From Planomicrobium sp. YIM 101495 (GTDB lineage Bacteria; Bacillota; Bacilli; Bacillales_A; Planococcaceae), in the NCBI RefSeq assembly GCF_009707665.1, contig NZ_WLZW01000001.1, positions 62,001-126,000 on the forward strand: a DNA stretch of 64,000 nt, given 5' to 3'. This document shows, piece after piece, positions 61,986-64,000 of the stretch. How positions within the stretch are numbered: the first letter of the stretch is position 1; each line of letters starts with the position of its first letter. A model generated the notes under the pieces. It was not told the DNA's origin and ran no database searches. It saw only the letters and a program-made list of their open reading frames with translations. A program made the position numbers and the translations under genes.

Positions 61986-63686
61986 ATGGAGTATATCATC
62001 ATAGCAGTCATCATTCTAATAGCGGCAATTATTACGGTCTTTTTGTTTCGGAAAAAACACAATGCCGAAATTGAGCGCTTAGAACAACTGAAATTGCAAA
62101 TACAGAACAAACCGATTCTTGAAGAACTGACGAAAGTGAAACAACTGAATATGAACGGCCAGACGGAAGAGATGTTCGAGCGCTGGCGCGCGAAATGGAC
62201 AGAAGTGATGGACATACATATCCCGAAAGTCGATGCTTCCTTATTCGACGCAGAAGATGCAATCGACCGCCTGCGGTTCCGGAAAGCTTCGGCGATCGAG
62301 AAGCAGATCGAAAAAGACATCGAAGAGTGCGACAAGGAAATGACGAAGATCCTGAACGAACTGGAAGAACTGATCGGCAGTGAAGAGAAGAATCGCACGG
62401 AAATGGATGTATTGAAAGAACAATACAAACTTGCGCGCAAAAAACTTCTTGCCCATCAATACTCATTCGGCGTCGCTGCAGAGCCGCTGGAAAAACGTCT
62501 TGAATCATTCGCTCCCGCTTTCAAGGAATATGATGAACTGACGGATCAAGGCAACTATTTGGCTGCCCGCGAAATCGTCATCGGTCTACTCGGTCAAGGA
62601 ACGGAAACGTTCACATTGATCGAAGAAGTTCCAACATTGCTTTCTGAGATCCAATCGAAGATCCCAGCGAGCATCAACGAGCTGAAAAGCGGCCAACGTG
62701 AGATGGAAGAACAGACCTATTACTTGGGGCACCTTGAACTGACAGGGAAGCTCGACGCAATGGAAGCGGAACTTGCGGAATTGAAAGTGCAAGTATCCGA
62801 GATGAATACCGCTCCGGTGAAAGTGCGGATCCAGGAAATGAAAGATGAAATCGAATCATTCTACGATCTTCTTGAGGATGAAGTGGAAGCGAAGCATTTC
62901 GTGGAAGCTCATCAAGAAGAGACGGCAATGCAATTGGAACAAGCGATTGCGGATGCGAAAGAAATTTCAGCTGAAGCTGCACTTGTTCAACGCACATACA
63001 AGCTCCCTGAGCAGGAAGCAGCGATTCCGAAAGATCTGCAAAGTCAATTGGAGAAAATGTACCAGCGTTTCGAATTGCTGCATTCGCGTACAGAAGAGCA
63101 GCAGTCTGCGTATTCCGGATTGTCGGAGGAATTGGAAGATGTCCGTGCAGAGCTGTTGAAAGTACAAGGAGCACAGGCGGCGTTTTCACAATCGCTGCGT
63201 GATCTGCGTGTCGAAGAGAACGGTGCGAGAAGCCGTGTCGAGGAATTGAAGCGTCAATTGATCGACACGGACCGGATTTTGCACAAAGCGAATATCCCGG
63301 GGATCCCGGAAGAACTTGACGCACGCTTTGAAGAAGCGGAAGAGGATTTATTCGTCGTCATCAAAGCGTTGAACGAAGTCCCGTTGAACATGAAGCAAGT
63401 GAGCCAGCATTTGGCCAAAGCGGAAATGAGCATCGAAGAAGTCGCGAAACGGACAGACGAAACGATCGAGAACGTGGAACTTGTCGAACGGATCATCCAA
63501 TACGGGAACCGTTACCGGAAAGCAGACCAGCAATTGGACGGCAAACTGAAGGAAGCGGAAGAATCGTTCAGACAACTCCGATATGCGAAGGCGCTTGAAG
63601 AAGCGGCGACAGCAGTCGAAGATTTCGAACCAGGCTCGATGAAGCGCATTGAAGTACTTTCAAAAGAAGAAGCGTGGCGCATGTAA
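61986..63686 (+). CDS. ezrA: Septation ring formation regulator EzrA
   Basis: EzrA is a membrane-anchored inhibitor of FtsZ ring assembly and a divisome scaffold. The 566-residue protein has a single N-terminal membrane helix (IIIAVIILIAAIITVFLF) and then spectrin-like coiled-coil repeats to the end, with the conserved IQYGNRYR segment near the C-terminus. The ATG at 61986 gives the family start MEYIII, but AGGAGG (61966-61971) is 14 nt away. An out-of-frame ATG at 61976 sits closer. The neighbours are those of B. subtilis. Confidence 0.9.
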   Translation: MEYIIIAVIILIAAIITVFLFRKKHNAEIERLEQLKLQIQNKPILEELTKVKQLNMNGQTEEMFERWRAKWTEVMDIHIPKVDASLFDAEDAIDRLRFRKASAIEKQIEKDIEECDKEMTKILNELEELIGSEEKNRTEMDVLKEQYKLARKKLLAHQYSFGVAAEPLEKRLESFAPAFKEYDELTDQGNYLAAREIVIGLLGQGTETFTLIEEVPTLLSEIQSKIPASINELKSGQREMEEQTYYLGHLELTGKLDAMEAELAELKVQVSEMNTAPVKVRIQEMKDEIESFYDLLEDEVEAKHFVEAHQEETAMQLEQAIADAKEISAEAALVQRTYKLPEQEAAIPKDLQSQLEKMYQRFELLHSRTEEQQSAYSGLSEELEDVRAELLKVQGAQAAFSQSLRDLRVEENGARSRVEELKRQLIDTDRILHKANIPGIPEELDARFEEAEEDLFVVIKALNEVPLNMKQVSQHLAKAEMSIEEVAKRTDETIENVELVERIIQYGNRYRKADQQLDGKLKEAEESFRQLRYAKALEEAATAVEDFEPGSMKRIEVLSKEEAWRM

Positions 63687-63693
63687 TAGATTG

Positions 63694-63731
63694 ACGAAAA
63701 CCATCAGCGTTCTGCTGATGGTTTTCTTTTC
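63694..63731 (+). terminator. Terminator of ezrA
   Basis: GAAAACCATCAGC (63696-63708) pairs perfectly with 63714-63726, followed by TTTT. Confidence 0.85.
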
Positions 63732-63743
63732 GGAGGGAAACAG

Positions 63744-64000
63744 ATGATCTACTTGGACAATAGTGCAACGACGAAGCCGCGGGAAGAAGTGCTGGAGACT
63801 TTTGTAAAAGCGAGTGCACAATTTTATGCAAATCCGGCATCCCTTCATACATTGGGGAACGCAGCGGAAGACTTGCTGGAGAGTGCACGCCGGCAAATCG
63901 CCGGGTCCTTACAGATGGACACCGTTTATTTCACTTCCGGTGGAACGGAAGCGAATAATTTGGCATTGTTCGGTGTCGCGCACACTTATGCACACCGTGG
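63744..64000 (+). CDS. Cysteine desulfurase, NifS/IscS family (partial)
   Basis: The frame opens at an ATG behind GGAGGG and runs off the window after 85 codons. It reads MIYLDNSATTKPREEVLETF, then FTSGGTEANNLALFGV, the N-terminal signature of PLP-dependent cysteine desulfurases. In B. subtilis the gene next to ezrA is nifZ, which works with thiI in 4-thiouridine tRNA modification; the same role is likely here. The PLP lysine and active cysteine lie beyond the edge. Confidence 0.88.
   Translation, partial: MIYLDNSATTKPREEVLETFVKASAQFYANPASLHTLGNAAEDLLESARRQIAGSLQMDTVYFTSGGTEANNLALFGVAHTYAHR

Overview
The window reads as chromosomal DNA of a low-to-mid GC Gram-positive bacterium of the order Bacillales. 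The mixed GC content near 50 percent and the gene set suggest a Planococcaceae-type organism rather than Bacillus itself; this is inference, since no 16S rRNA is present. From about 15 kb to the right edge most genes are recognisable orthologues of the Bacillus subtilis ytq-to-ezrA region (mnmM/ytqA, ytfP, murJ, pepV, dat, trmB, ytnP, ytoP, ytpPQR, sftA, murC, ytxGHJ, aroA, ccpA, acuCBA/acsA, tyrS, rpsD, hisJ, ezrA and a cysteine desulfurase). The left 14 kb is accessory.

Layout. 0-6.2 kb: a nearly complete molybdenum cofactor locus (moeB, moaB, moeA, mobB, moaE, moaD, mobA, moaA) in one direction, with moaC on the opposite strand overlapping the 3' end of moaB. 6.3-10.2 kb: a two-gene RNA-repair operon (hen1 methyltransferase and pnkp kinase/phosphatase/ligase). 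10.4-13.7 kb: a metal-homeostasis module made of two small HMA metallochaperones, a P1B-type ATPase with an unusual CPG metal motif, and a Crp/Fnr regulator; two FNR-type operators lie at exactly -41.5 from the divergent promoters. 13.8-15.3 kb: SDR oxidoreductase and TetR regulator. 15.3-26.5 kb: mnmM/ytqA, an MFS exporter, scoAB, T-box-controlled leuS, ytfP, murJ and an RsuA-type pseudouridine synthase. 26.6-36.6 kb: small regulator, peptidases, D-amino acid transaminase, ThpR, lipid kinase, trmB, MBL hydrolase, a lipoprotein and a thioredoxin. 36.6-46 kb: ytpQ, ytpR, sftA, murC, SigB-type ytxGHJ and DAHP synthase. 46-54.6 kb: ccpA, the acetyl-CoA synthetase control genes acuABC with acsA, and a class A PBP. 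54.7-64 kb: T-box tyrS, a stress protein, a BtuF-like protein, rpsD with its leader, methionine gamma-lyase, free methionine sulfoxide reductase, hisJ, ezrA and the start of a cysteine desulfurase.

Between the genes are two kinds of repeat that ordinary annotation would miss. One is a pair of blocks of about 0.9 kb (32.55-33.44 kb and 43.93-44.80 kb) built from 240-bp units that encode conserved hairpins with compensatory changes. The other is a pair of short arrays (22.55 and 57.01 kb) of a TCCGGAYAGTATTT box recurring every 20-21 bp, close to two turns of the DNA helix.

Most genes form tight operons separated by clear intrinsic terminators. Start codons given here were chosen from Shine-Dalgarno spacing and family N-termini, and are often internal to the longest possible reading frame.
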